NCBI RefSeq assembly: GCF_013377255.1
Contig: NZ_CP016614.1
Coordinates: forward strand, 1,310,501 to 1,374,500
Length of the DNA: 64,000 nucleotides
DNA from: Mannheimia granulomatis
GTDB lineage: Bacteria; Pseudomonadota; Gammaproteobacteria; Enterobacterales; Pasteurellaceae
Direction: 5' to 3'
Of this stretch, positions 28,099-36,654 are shown piece after piece; positions within the stretch are counted from its first letter, which is position 1, and every line of letters begins with the position of its first letter. The notes beneath the pieces are model-generated. The model saw only the letters and a list, made by a program, of their open reading frames with translations. It was not told the DNA's origin and ran no database searches. The position numbers and the translations under genes are program-made.

Positions 28099-28382
28099 TC
28101 ACTATCAGGTTTATGATTTATAAAATCTAATCATAACTCAGACCTATACCCATCTATGAAGCTTCCCAATTATCCTTGTTTGCAATCTAAACAAAACAAT
28201 TAGGAGCATCCCCCTAATGTTTTATTAACCAACAATGAAACTTTTATTGAAGAGCTCCTATTATCTGCTTTAACGAATTGGCAAATTTTGTAAATTTCGA
28301 GCAGATATTGACCTCTTGTTAATACCCTCAAGGTCTCTTAAAGACCCTCCACCACCTCTTTAAGCAAAGAATACGATCGCAA
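28099..28382. other. Gap between qatD and monooxygenase relic
   Basis: No intact gene. An imperfect hairpin ATTAGG...CCTAAT followed by GTTTTATT (about 28200-28228) could end the qat transcript. A short open stretch (PNVLLTNNETFIEELLLSAL) to a stop near 28293 looks like the tail of an unidentified protein and is probably another relic. Confidence 0.4.
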
Positions 28383-29316
28383 CTACTTCGCTTCATCAAA
28401 AATATAGTTAATCGCAATCAGCTCATCGGCTTGATATTTTGCTTGGAAATCAATTAGTTGGGATTTTATACTTGCCTTGTCGCCTATTAAAGAGGCATTC
28501 ATCATCACATTTGCTGCATATTTATCTTGAATTGTCCAAAGGGCGTCCATATCCGGCACGAGTGGCTGCATACACGAGAGACACCACGGACTAAATCCCA
28601 AAACAGTTGCTGTTGGGTGGTGGCTAGAAAGTAGGCTTCTTCTTGGCTGTTCGCCACCAACACATTGTTACAAATCATCACATAAGGCTGATCCAACACG
28701 ACAGAGGGCTTAAATTCATTTCGGTAAATCTCCAACCGCTATATCCAACATTCTCGGGGCAAAATGGGCGGCAAAGGCATGCAGCAAGCCTAAACGTCCG
28801 GCAAGAAAGGCACTTTCGGTGCTTGAACCTAAGATATAAAGAGGGATGTTCAAGCCTAAGGCTGGGTAGGTTCACACTTCGCCTTGATCTTGGGCATCAC
28901 CAAAATAGCGTTGCAGTTAGAGAATATCCCGCTCAAATTCTTGCGACACATCTCGTTGCCCACGGCGTAGTGCCAGTACGCTCATCAGGATAGTGCCGGG
29001 TGATCTAAATCGACACGGTTTAGATAGAGTGTGTGTAGCATACCGTATTGCTCGGCGACTTGTAATTGGCTGTGATTCGGCAGCATCACCCCACCGCTGC
29101 CGACACAGATATTCTGCGTGTGCGACAGGGTGTGGGCAATCAAAATTTGCGTAGCAGAACTCGCCAAATGCGGCATATTGTGGTGTTCGGCAATCCAAAA
29201 TCGGATAAAATCAAGGCCGTCTAAATGTTTTGCCAGCCGCACCATAGCTTCAGTCTCCTGTTTGTGTTTGCCCTTCTCGCAGTGGAGCAAGATTAAGGGA
29301 AGATAGTTTTATCCAT
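28383..29316 (-). pseudogene. Luciferase-like monooxygenase relic
   Basis: Minus-strand pieces in different frames together resemble an LLM-class flavin oxidoreductase of about 330 residues. The N-terminal part reads FWIAEHHNMPHLASSATQIL then VGSGGVMLPNHSQLQVAEQY, strongly typical of this family. The middle contains EAYFLATTQQQ and the end ASLIGDKASIKSQLIDFQAK to ...YIFDEAK. At least three frame changes and internal stops separate them. The probable original start is the ATG at 29316 (MDKTIFP). It was divergent from the LysR relic at 29384, a common regulatory pairing. Confidence 0.8.
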
Positions 29317-29383
29317 TTTCAGCTTATCCTAAAAGCGTGATACTATTATTGCAAATTGATTATTCTGATTATGGAATATAAGC

Positions 29384-29447
29384 ATGACAAATATAAAAAA
29401 CTCGACCTGAATTTGCTCAAAGCCTTTATTGTGTTACTTGATGAAAT
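29384..29447 (+). pseudogene. N-terminal relic of a LysR-type regulator
   Basis: After the ATG at 29384 and one frame change the sequence reads KLDLNLLKAFIVLLDE, the canonical opening of LysR-family DNA-binding domains. The helix-turn-helix that should follow is gone. It lies divergent to the monooxygenase relic. Confidence 0.6.
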
Positions 29448-29499
29448 TGTCAACTGTGCAGTACAACGGATTTTGCAAAATTAGGCGGAAATCTGACCG

Positions 29500-29973
29500 C
29501 TTGATCTTACCCTCGTTTTCCAAACCAACGGGTGCAATTGCCACCTCAATCTGATTTTATGCCAATAAAAACAAGGTGCTATCCACCGAACTCCGTGTTT
29601 TACCTTTCAGAACGGCAAGGCGTTGATAAGGGCGGTCAGCACGCATCCAAGTGCTACTACCGACCGATCCTCCGTCTGCCAAATGAGGGCTGTTGAGTAT
29701 CGCCAACCAACGAACATTCTGCCGACTTAAATAGAAAAACTGGGCTTGGTTAGCCAACAAAAGATCCAACTCCGCCCAACTGTTCGCCTCTCCCAACCCC
29801 AACGGCACAAACTCAAACCACTCCTCCGGAAACTGCCCGTTCAAGCACTCCACCCACGGCTGCCAATGGGTTCGAGTGTAGGCTTCTCCACGCTGGGCGA
29901 GAATGCAGATTTGCCAGGTTTTCCTCCCAAACGGTGGAGAAAGCAATAGAAGGAGGAGAAATAGATATTTCAT
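29500..29973 (-). pseudogene. ttrS: Relic of tetrathionate sensor kinase ttrS
   Basis: From the ATG at 29973 the minus strand encodes a signal peptide (KYLFLLLLLLSPPFG) and the periplasmic PhnD-like sensor domain of TtrS: WQICILAQRGEAYTRTHWQP, then QAQFFYLSRQNVRWLAILNS and RLAVLKGKT. These match Salmonella TtrS (WNIGILAMRGEASTRSHWQP; IGKT). After KGKT about 40 residues are deleted; the frame resumes at SVDSTLFLLA, meets a stop, then continues as NQIEVAIAPVGLENEGKIKR, equivalent to AAIVPVCLLENMDQEGLINK. Everything beyond, including the kinase, is missing. Confidence 0.8.
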
Positions 29974-30069
29974 TTTGAGCAGATTGGGTTAGTCAATGAA
30001 GTTATAGTAATACATTGGTTTAAAAAATTCATGTTCAATTTCTCTTTTTTGTATTGAGGTTGTAATTAA

Positions 30070-30336
30070 GAATGGCTGACTATTCCTTATGGCCAACAGC
30101 CACTTATCGGCCAACATTCTTCCCAACTCCAAGCAAAAATATGTGAAATTAATTGTGTAACCTACGGGGAAATTTATCGTCAGAGTACTACTATAAGCAG
30201 TCAAAAAGGAGATTATTTTTGTAATCCGGAAACAACCCCTCTGAATTACCAAACAGCAACAGTATTTCATCCAATTTCCTCATATAGAGACAAATTTTAC
30301 CGTTTGATGACAGCAGCAATGCTGAAGGGAGAATGA
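30070..30336 (+). pseudogene. Start-less open fragment, unrecognised
   Basis: An 88-codon stretch open from just after a TAA (30067-30069) to the TGA at 30334-30336, with no usable start codon at its head. It reads EWLTIPYGQQPLIGQHSSQL through to ...YRDKFYRLMTAAMLKGE. Amino-acid composition looks protein-like, with two cysteines, and an 18-codon frame starts at once after it (MKNREEI). I do not recognise the family. It is best explained as the 3' end of a gene whose 5' part was lost. Confidence 0.35.
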
Positions 30337-30398
30337 ATGAAAAATAGAGAAGAAATAATACGAGAATCACTTATTCACTCTGAGCAGAAATAGACCGA

Positions 30399-30479
30399 TT
30401 TAGTAAATTTTTACATTACCATCTTGCTTTTTAGTAAAAAGGCCATATTATTTAGTAAATAATCATTCTTTTTACTAAA
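30399..30479. repeat. Four phased TTTAGTAAA boxes upstream of HTH gene
   Basis: The exact 9-mer TTTAGTAAA occurs at 30399-30407, 30430-30438 and 30451-30459, and inverted as TTTACTAAA at 30471-30479. Start-to-start spacings are 31, 21 and 20 bases, close to three, two and two helical turns, so all face one side of the DNA. The last box ends 11 bases before the HTH gene's start codon. This looks like an operator, probably for that protein itself. Confidence 0.65.
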
Positions 30480-30490
30480 TAGAGGTCTTT

Positions 30491-31450
30491 ATGAGCTTAG
30501 CAATGATCGAATTAGCAATGCAAATCTTATCATGTTCCCAAAAAGAGCTTGCAAGCAAGTTATCTGTTTCTCCTACCCAAATAACGAAATGGAAGAAAGG
30601 GGAATATATGTCATTTGAAATGGAAAATAAGGTAAGGGAATTACTGGACATTGGGAGCTTGGATCCTGATGTTATTTTAGCCTTTGGTTCCATAGAAAAT
30701 GCAAAGAAATGGCAAGGAATTATTGCTTACTTAGCTTACTTAGCTGAATCAGCTAATGATAATGGAGAAACCGGCTTTTATATAGCACCATTAGTTGACG
30801 AGCCAGACCTTGTATTATCTAATTTAGTGAATTCACTAAAAGAGCTTGAATATTCATTCCCTCTCTCTTTTCCATCGGAATTAGAAAATAAAGATGAAAA
30901 TTACCTTGATTGGAGTGATGAATTTATTGAAGAAATTTATAATAATGAATTTTGTTCATTAATATATGATATTTTCCGCTCTTTTGTTGATATATACAGT
31001 TTTTATGCTGCTTATATTACCGAACTCTATTCCCAATCTTCTATAGATGATTTTGATGAGTTAATCATAAATATAGAAACAAGGTTATTAAGTTTAGCTA
31101 TTGTTAAAGCAGATACAAACTTACAGCAGCTAAATAAATTTCAGAGATTCAGACTGGATATAGAGAAAGATTATAAAGAGTGGATTCATCAACTCAAATT
31201 ATATGCATTTAAATCTAATATTCCATTAAGAGCTGAATTAATGCACTTAATAGATGATGAACACGATAGTCTAGGCGTTGAAGCTGAAAAAGAATGTTTA
31301 GGAATTAATGATGACAGACTACATCCTGACATCTATATGAATGAATTACTCGTCGGAATGCGATTAATTCATCAAGTTCTACCCGTGATTTTAGATAAGT
31401 TAGAGATTAAAGATTTTAAAATTGATGATAAATCCTTAAATAAGTTCTAG
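30491..31450 (+). CDS. HTH-domain protein of unknown function
   Basis: 319 residues with GAGG seven bases before the ATG. Residues ~10-48 form a Cro/XRE-like helix-turn-helix (SQKELASKLSVSPTQITKWK) preceded by a short helix. The remaining ~270 residues are acidic, helical and AT-rich in coding sequence, with no family I recognise. The four TTTAGTAAA boxes upstream suggest autoregulation. It sits between the Qat locus and the NTPase/nuclease genes, so it could be a regulator or a component of a defence module, but a relic and about 480 bases separate it from the NTPase gene. Confidence 0.75.
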   Translation: MSLAMIELAMQILSCSQKELASKLSVSPTQITKWKKGEYMSFEMENKVRELLDIGSLDPDVILAFGSIENAKKWQGIIAYLAYLAESANDNGETGFYIAPLVDEPDLVLSNLVNSLKELEYSFPLSFPSELENKDENYLDWSDEFIEEIYNNEFCSLIYDIFRSFVDIYSFYAAYITELYSQSSIDDFDELIINIETRLLSLAIVKADTNLQQLNKFQRFRLDIEKDYKEWIHQLKLYAFKSNIPLRAELMHLIDDEHDSLGVEAEKECLGINDDRLHPDIYMNELLVGMRLIHQVLPVILDKLEIKDFKIDDKSLNKF

Positions 31451-31592
31451 CTAAAGAGAGATTATTATAGTTATATAAATCTGCTCCTGTGATACCGTTG
31501 ATATGTGAAAACCCTTACCATTTTGATTGGTTAGTGCTCAATAGCGGATCAGGGATTGTCTCGATTTTGGGCACCCGGGTAAAATGTCGCCG

Positions 31593-31903
31593 ATTATTTT
31601 AAAAGTCAACAACGCAAAGCCGATTTAAAGAGCATTTATAATCATCCGAAAGCCCTAGAACTCCGCTTTCATCTTACACTGTGTCGAGTAGTTCGATTTA
31701 AAAGGCAACAAGAAATGGATTTCTTCGCCCAAAAACAGAATGAAAAAATCTATATTCAAGTTGCCTACAAATTAGAAAGTGAAGAAACCGTTAAACGAGA
31801 GTTTTCACCGTTGCAAGAGATTGCAAATAATTATCCGAAATATATGATTACTATGGATGAATTGTGGCAAGAGAATTGGGTGGATAGAGAATTCTTTGAT
31901 TAG
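31593..31903 (+). pseudogene. C-terminal relic of a DUF4143-type AAA ATPase
   Basis: From 31715 to 31903 the frame reads MDFFAQKQNEKIYIQVAYKL, then ESEETVKREFSPLQEIANNY and PKYMITMDEL. This is the end of the archaeal-type/DUF4143 ATPases (typically EVDFIA...KIYIQVAYSL...). Upstream, out-of-frame pieces such as LKGNK just before the ATG fit the same family after a frameshift, and further back sequence quality degrades. The ATPase domain is missing. It is a relic, not a gene. Confidence 0.7.
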
Positions 31904-31929
31904 TGATTTTTTATGCAAGAGAATTTATA

Positions 31930-33138
31930 ATGAACTATATTTCTAGAATTTTACATACAGAGAATAAAGAATTCACAGAAACTGAATTATTATCACTCAA
32001 TCAAAAAGTGATCATAGTGCTTGCTGAACCAGGTGCTGGAAAAAGTTGCTTGCTGGAGAAATTAGCAACATCCTTAGGTGTTCAGAAAAGTACCGCAAAT
32101 ATATTTATTCATTTAAACCCAGAAAAAAGCTCTTGTATTGTTATTGATGCATTTGATGAATTAGTTAAAGTTGATCAATCTGCTGCAACTAAAGTGCTTG
32201 TTATGGCAAAAAATACATCAGCTGACAGAATTATTTTTTCTAGTCGCTCTAGTGAATGGTCTGAAAGCTATACTAGAACTTGTAAAACTCTTTTCGGGGA
32301 AGAACCTTTAATACTTTATTTAAAGCCACTTAACCAACAAGAACAAAAAGAAATTTTTAGTTCATGCTATCCAAAAGAAAATGCAGAAAAATTTTTACAG
32401 GAATCACAAAAGATTGAATTAACGCCCCTATTATCCAATCCATTATTTTTAAAACTATTCGCTAAAGCTTATATTGAGAATAATCAACACTTTGAAAGTA
32501 GATATTCTGCCTTTAAACTTTCTATTGAAGGATTAGCAAAGGAAGCTAATCCAAGTTATTCCTCTACATTATCTTCTACAAGAAAAATTGATTTAGTTGA
32601 AGATATTTTTTGTAAATTAATGCTATCTGGCTCAGAAGGTATTGGTGTTGACGATATATCATCTAATTTATTTTTTCCAAATTTAAAGGATTTAAATAAA
32701 GATCTAAATATCACACAAATTTTATCTACACAATTTTTTATTCCTGGGGAGGCTACTGGACAGCATAGACCTGTTCATAGAATTGTTGCAGAATATTGTG
32801 CGGGCAACTATCTCGCGAAGAGGCTTACAGCAATGACGAATCGTTTATCATTGAATAAGATTTTATCTATTATTGCGCCTAATAATGTTGTCAGAGATGA
32901 ATTACGTGGTTTATTTGCGTGGATAGCTGTACTATCAGAGAATCAACAAATTCAGAAGAGACTAATAAACTTAGATCCTTATGCTATTTTAGCAAATGGA
33001 GATCCATCCTTACTTCTTCCTGGTTCAAAAAGAACACTATTATCAAGATTAAAAGACTTAAATCAAGAGGATCCGTATTTTACTCGTCATGATATATGGA
33101 GAAACTTTAGTATTTCTGATTTTTTTCTGATGATATGA
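31930..33138 (+). CDS. STAND/NACHT-like NTPase, N-terminal half of a split gene
   Basis: 402 residues from the ATG at 31930 (AAGAGAA upstream; an in-frame ATG-less start at 31903 is less likely). Walker A is AEPGAGKS (about residues 36-43), Walker B SSCIVIDAFDEL (about residues 73-84), then a sensor-type IIFSSRSSEW. A helical region follows, as in NACHT/STAND signalling NTPases. The end, DIWRNFSISDFF, breaks off after a run of T's (33120-33126). One extra T would continue straight into SDDMIDELKELLSEKYRSGN of the next frame. The combined product (~1,330 residues) would have the layout of a single large NTPase. Probably a defence protein (inference). Confidence 0.8.
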   Translation: MNYISRILHTENKEFTETELLSLNQKVIIVLAEPGAGKSCLLEKLATSLGVQKSTANIFIHLNPEKSSCIVIDAFDELVKVDQSAATKVLVMAKNTSADRIIFSSRSSEWSESYTRTCKTLFGEEPLILYLKPLNQQEQKEIFSSCYPKENAEKFLQESQKIELTPLLSNPLFLKLFAKAYIENNQHFESRYSAFKLSIEGLAKEANPSYSSTLSSTRKIDLVEDIFCKLMLSGSEGIGVDDISSNLFFPNLKDLNKDLNITQILSTQFFIPGEATGQHRPVHRIVAEYCAGNYLAKRLTAMTNRLSLNKILSIIAPNNVVRDELRGLFAWIAVLSENQQIQKRLINLDPYAILANGDPSLLLPGSKRTLLSRLKDLNQEDPYFTRHDIWRNFSISDFFLMI

Positions 33139-35921
33139 TAGATGAATTAAAAGAATTGCTATCGGAAAAATATAGAAGTGGGAATTTACAACGGGTACTA
33201 TTAAAACTATTACTTGAGTCGTCAGTAGTTTCTAAAGTAGTTGATGAGTTAAGAACAATCATTTGTGATACTAATCCAAAATATAAAGAATTATCTATTC
33301 GTAGACTAGCAGGAGAATGTCTGCTTAAAGTGAAAGATTATCCAATTAAAGATGTTTGGGTACAGCTAGTCTCTGAAATAGATAGTGTTTCACTATCTAT
33401 TGCTAGTGAAATAATGAATTTATCTGACAGAAGTTACTTTGAGCTAAATGATTATATTTATTTTCTTAACATATGTGCTGAGCTATATCCAACCAGTTAT
33501 GAAATAGAAAGAGTTTTCGGAAAACGTTACTTCATTAGATTATTTATTCAAGAACTAGATCTAGATTTAACAATAAGATTACTAGACTCACTATCCAATA
33601 ACCTAGTTTGCACTTGCCAAGAGAAATATGATTGCAAATGCCGGATAGGCATTAGTAAAATCATTAGCATGCTATTAGATCGTTATTTTGAACTATCTTC
33701 AACATTCAGTACATCTAAAATTTGGACATGGATTAAAGATTTATACTTTCAGAATGGAGTATCAAAAGAACAAAGTTTATCTGTAAAAATCTTATCAGAG
33801 AATGATGAATTAAGGCAGGACATAATTAAGTTGGTATTTGAGAATCTATGTACTAGAGAAGAAATTCATAATATGAAATGCTATCACTTTGAATGGAATT
33901 CTCACTCAGGATTAAATTTCCAATCTAAAGATCTAAGATTTATTATAGATTTTGCCTTCGGAACTGATAATATTGCACTATGGAAATATTTTATATCTCA
34001 TCATGATTTTTACAGCAAAGAGAAAAAGCCTAATTTACTGAGAAGACATATGCGAAATCAGGCTTTACAAAAACCAGCTTTCTTAATGGCTTGGTATAGA
34101 ATAAATCAAGAAACGAAGGAATTCTATCAGAGAAATACTCTTAAATATAACCGTAAAAAGAGTATTAGAAATATCAATAGAAAACAGCGTAAATCTCATG
34201 CAAGAAATATTAAATATATTCAAGAAAATAGAGTGTTAATAGAAAGTGGTAGTCATAGGAATAGCCTATTAACCTTTTCCTATACTTTTCTGCGAGAGCC
34301 AGAAAAAATAGCAGAGAAATTTGGTGATGAACAATTAGTTAGAAATGCATTATATAACTGTATTAACTACATTCAGTTGGACATACCCAATTTAACTGAT
34401 TTGGCTAAACTGCATTCTGACTCTTCAGCTTTAAATATTGAAATTATTCTTTATGCTTCTTGTATAGAAATTTTTACAAGAGACAGATCATTAAAAGCAT
34501 TACAACAGAATGTTCTAGAAGCATTATACACTCATTTATCTGTTCATTGGACAGAAATAGATGATTGTATTAGGAAGCAATTAAAAGATGAGGTAGAAAG
34601 CCTATTGTTTAATAATGTAGAAACAATAGAAAAATTTATAAATGACTATATAGAACCTCAGCTTTCCAATACCAATTACAAGAATCATCCTGTTTACTGG
34701 TTAGAAAAAGATTTATTCAAACAATTTCAGAAAAAGTACGCTCTAGAATGGTTAAGTAAATACTCTCATTTAAAACTACCAGAGTTAGAGAAATTAATGT
34801 CTATGGCAATTCAATCTAGCAATAGAGATAGTTTGAAATTATTACTTGCAAAACGTTGCGATGAATTAGTATCTGCTGAAAACAATCAACAAAAAGGAGA
34901 TCAAAAAACACAAAGAAACTTTTGGTATATTCATGCTTTCTATTTACTAGATCAAGATTATGAGTCCTATTGGAAAGAATTAACCAAAGATCGAAATTCT
35001 ATATTCATTTTAGAAAAGGATTTAGGTATATTTGGCGATTATAAAGATTGGTTGGCACTATCCCCTGAAAAAGTTGAGTTAATTTTAGACACATTTTGGC
35101 AAGAATATCCAAAAGTTGAATTATCAGATATTTATGGCTCTGAAAGTCCTGATGATGAAAAAGCTTATCGTTTTTTAACGAATGTGATTTTTTTCTTAGG
35201 AAAAAATGAATCAGATAATACAATTCCCGTTATTGATAGATTGCTAAATAACCCAACGTATATAAACCTTCATTCAGATTTAAGAAGTATTAGATTTAAT
35301 TATTTAAAGAAAATCGCTATACAAAGTTTTCAAGCACCTAAACCAGAGCAAATAGTAAATTTAATTGAACGAGATGAAATTATTAGTATAGAAAATTTGC
35401 GTGCAGTTATTATTGAAGAGCTTCAATCTTACCAAGATGATTTGAATGGGCATGATATAACTACTAAATCTATCTTTTATAATGGTAATATGGTACTTGC
35501 TAATCGAGTAGATGAAAATACGGCTACACAATATATTGCTGAGAGACTGAGAAGACTAGAAAATAGACAAATTATAGTTTCTCGTGAACACTATATGAAA
35601 GATGACAAACGATGTGATATTGTTCTATCTAAACTTATTGAAGGTAATAGAAAGATTGTTCCTATCGAAGTTAAAGGTCAATGGCACTCTGAGGTTTACT
35701 CAGCATTTGAGAATCAATTAAATAGGTTATATTCGATTCATCCAGATTCTGATGGACAAGGTATTTATTTAGTATTATGGTTCGGTCCAGATGAAAAAGT
35801 TGCTGGTGTTAAACATCATGGCATCAATAATGCTCAGGAATTATATTGGGAAGTATATGAAAAGATATCTGAAGAGTTAAGAAATAAAATAGATCTATTT
35901 GTGCTTGATTTATCTAGTTAA
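33135..35921 (+). CDS. C-terminal half: helical-repeat protein with PD-(D/E)XK nuclease
   Basis: 928 residues. Its ATG (33135) overlaps the TGA of the previous frame as ATGA, so it might be translated on its own by coupling. Residues ~150-170 contain CTCQEKYDCKCR, a possible zinc-binding cluster; ~345-375 is strongly basic (NRKKSIRNINRKQRKSHARN). Most of the rest looks like helical repeats. The last ~130 residues carry a PD-(D/E)XK nuclease signature: D828 in KRCDIVLSK and E845/K847 in VPIEVKGQWH. The gene is AT-rich and uses AGA for arginine heavily, unlike the core genes. NTPase plus nuclease is the design of Avs-like abortive defence proteins; the precise family is not known to me. Confidence 0.75.
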   Translation: MIDELKELLSEKYRSGNLQRVLLKLLLESSVVSKVVDELRTIICDTNPKYKELSIRRLAGECLLKVKDYPIKDVWVQLVSEIDSVSLSIASEIMNLSDRSYFELNDYIYFLNICAELYPTSYEIERVFGKRYFIRLFIQELDLDLTIRLLDSLSNNLVCTCQEKYDCKCRIGISKIISMLLDRYFELSSTFSTSKIWTWIKDLYFQNGVSKEQSLSVKILSENDELRQDIIKLVFENLCTREEIHNMKCYHFEWNSHSGLNFQSKDLRFIIDFAFGTDNIALWKYFISHHDFYSKEKKPNLLRRHMRNQALQKPAFLMAWYRINQETKEFYQRNTLKYNRKKSIRNINRKQRKSHARNIKYIQENRVLIESGSHRNSLLTFSYTFLREPEKIAEKFGDEQLVRNALYNCINYIQLDIPNLTDLAKLHSDSSALNIEIILYASCIEIFTRDRSLKALQQNVLEALYTHLSVHWTEIDDCIRKQLKDEVESLLFNNVETIEKFINDYIEPQLSNTNYKNHPVYWLEKDLFKQFQKKYALEWLSKYSHLKLPELEKLMSMAIQSSNRDSLKLLLAKRCDELVSAENNQQKGDQKTQRNFWYIHAFYLLDQDYESYWKELTKDRNSIFILEKDLGIFGDYKDWLALSPEKVELILDTFWQEYPKVELSDIYGSESPDDEKAYRFLTNVIFFLGKNESDNTIPVIDRLLNNPTYINLHSDLRSIRFNYLKKIAIQSFQAPKPEQIVNLIERDEIISIENLRAVIIEELQSYQDDLNGHDITTKSIFYNGNMVLANRVDENTATQYIAERLRRLENRQIIVSREHYMKDDKRCDIVLSKLIEGNRKIVPIEVKGQWHSEVYSAFENQLNRLYSIHPDSDGQGIYLVLWFGPDEKVAGVKHHGINNAQELYWEVYEKISEELRNKIDLFVLDLSS

Positions 35922-35932
35922 ACTTAAACTCT

Positions 35933-35990
35933 ACAAGCGGTCAAATCCCCTCAACACTTTGCAAATTCCCACTGTTATTTGACCGCTTGT
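35933..35990 (+). terminator. Inverted uptake-sequence pair after nuclease gene
   Basis: ACAAGCGGTCAAAT (35933-35946) and ATTTGACCGCTTGT (35977-35990) form a perfect 14-bp stem with a 30-base loop. The long loop and lack of a T-run make it a weaker terminator than the other pairs in the window. Confidence 0.5.
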
Positions 35991-36110
35991 TCCCTCTCCC
36001 TTGACCCAAATCAAACTTCCCCTTGATATGTGGAAAACCACAATACCCACCCAATCCGCCCGTTTTTACAATAACTACATCGAATTTGAGCTTTGCATGT
36101 AGGGAATAAA

Positions 36111-36650
36111 ATGAATAATAAACGGCGGAATTTATTAAAAGGCGGTCTCGCTCTCAGTGGTGCGACGGCGTTTGGGGCGAGGGTCGATTTGAAGACCAAC
36201 CAAGTGATCCGCATTTCGGGCAACCCGTACCACCCGCTATCCAGCGACAAAACCCTGCCGTTTTGGGATGCCGATTGCCAAGGCGGAAGTGTTGCTGGCG
36301 GGCGAAAGCGGGATCGAAAACCGTTCGACCGCCTGTACCCGTGGTGCGGCATTTTTGGATAGTATCAATAGCCCGTACCGCATTACTCAGCCGTTGAAGC
36401 GTGGCGAAGGCAAGTGGCAGACCATCAGCTTTGAGCAGTTGGTGGAAGAAGTCGTCAATGGCGGCAACCTGTTCTGCGAGGGCGAAGTGGGGGCTTGAAA
36501 GCCATTCGTAACCTGCAAGATCCAATCAACCCGAAAAAGCCCGATTTAGGCACTAAAGCCAACCAACTGCTGGTAACCTTTGCCGGCTCGGAAGGTCGTC
36601 AGCCGTTATTGCAACGCTTTGCTCAACGCAGTTTCTACACGATCAACCTA
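36111..36650 (+). pseudogene. ttrA: Relic of tetrathionate reductase subunit A
   Basis: The ATG at 36111 opens a twin-arginine-like signal (MNNKRRNLLKGGLALSGA). About 80 residues including the iron-sulfur ligands are deleted, and the frame goes on as RVDLKTNQVIRISGNPYHPL. After a frameshift comes LLAGESGIENRSTACTRGAA and KRGEGKWQTISFEQLVEEVV, and after another KPDLGTKANQLLVTFAGSEG. These line up with Salmonella TtrA (ADGKVIRIAGNPYHPLS; RGEGKWQRISFEQLIEEVV). The relic is cut off at the IS30 remnant. TtrA is the molybdopterin catalytic subunit reducing tetrathionate. Confidence 0.85.
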
Positions 36651-36654
36651 ACTG

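Noticed and set aside
28208..28293. Possible small gene (PNVLLTNNETFIEELLLSAL...)
   Set aside because: No start codon or ribosome site and no recognised family; too short to support.
33135..33138. ATGA overlap taken as proof of two natural genes
   Set aside because: The overlap is real, but the sequence on both sides reads as one continuous domain if a single T is added, so I keep the frameshift as the leading view without excluding coupling.
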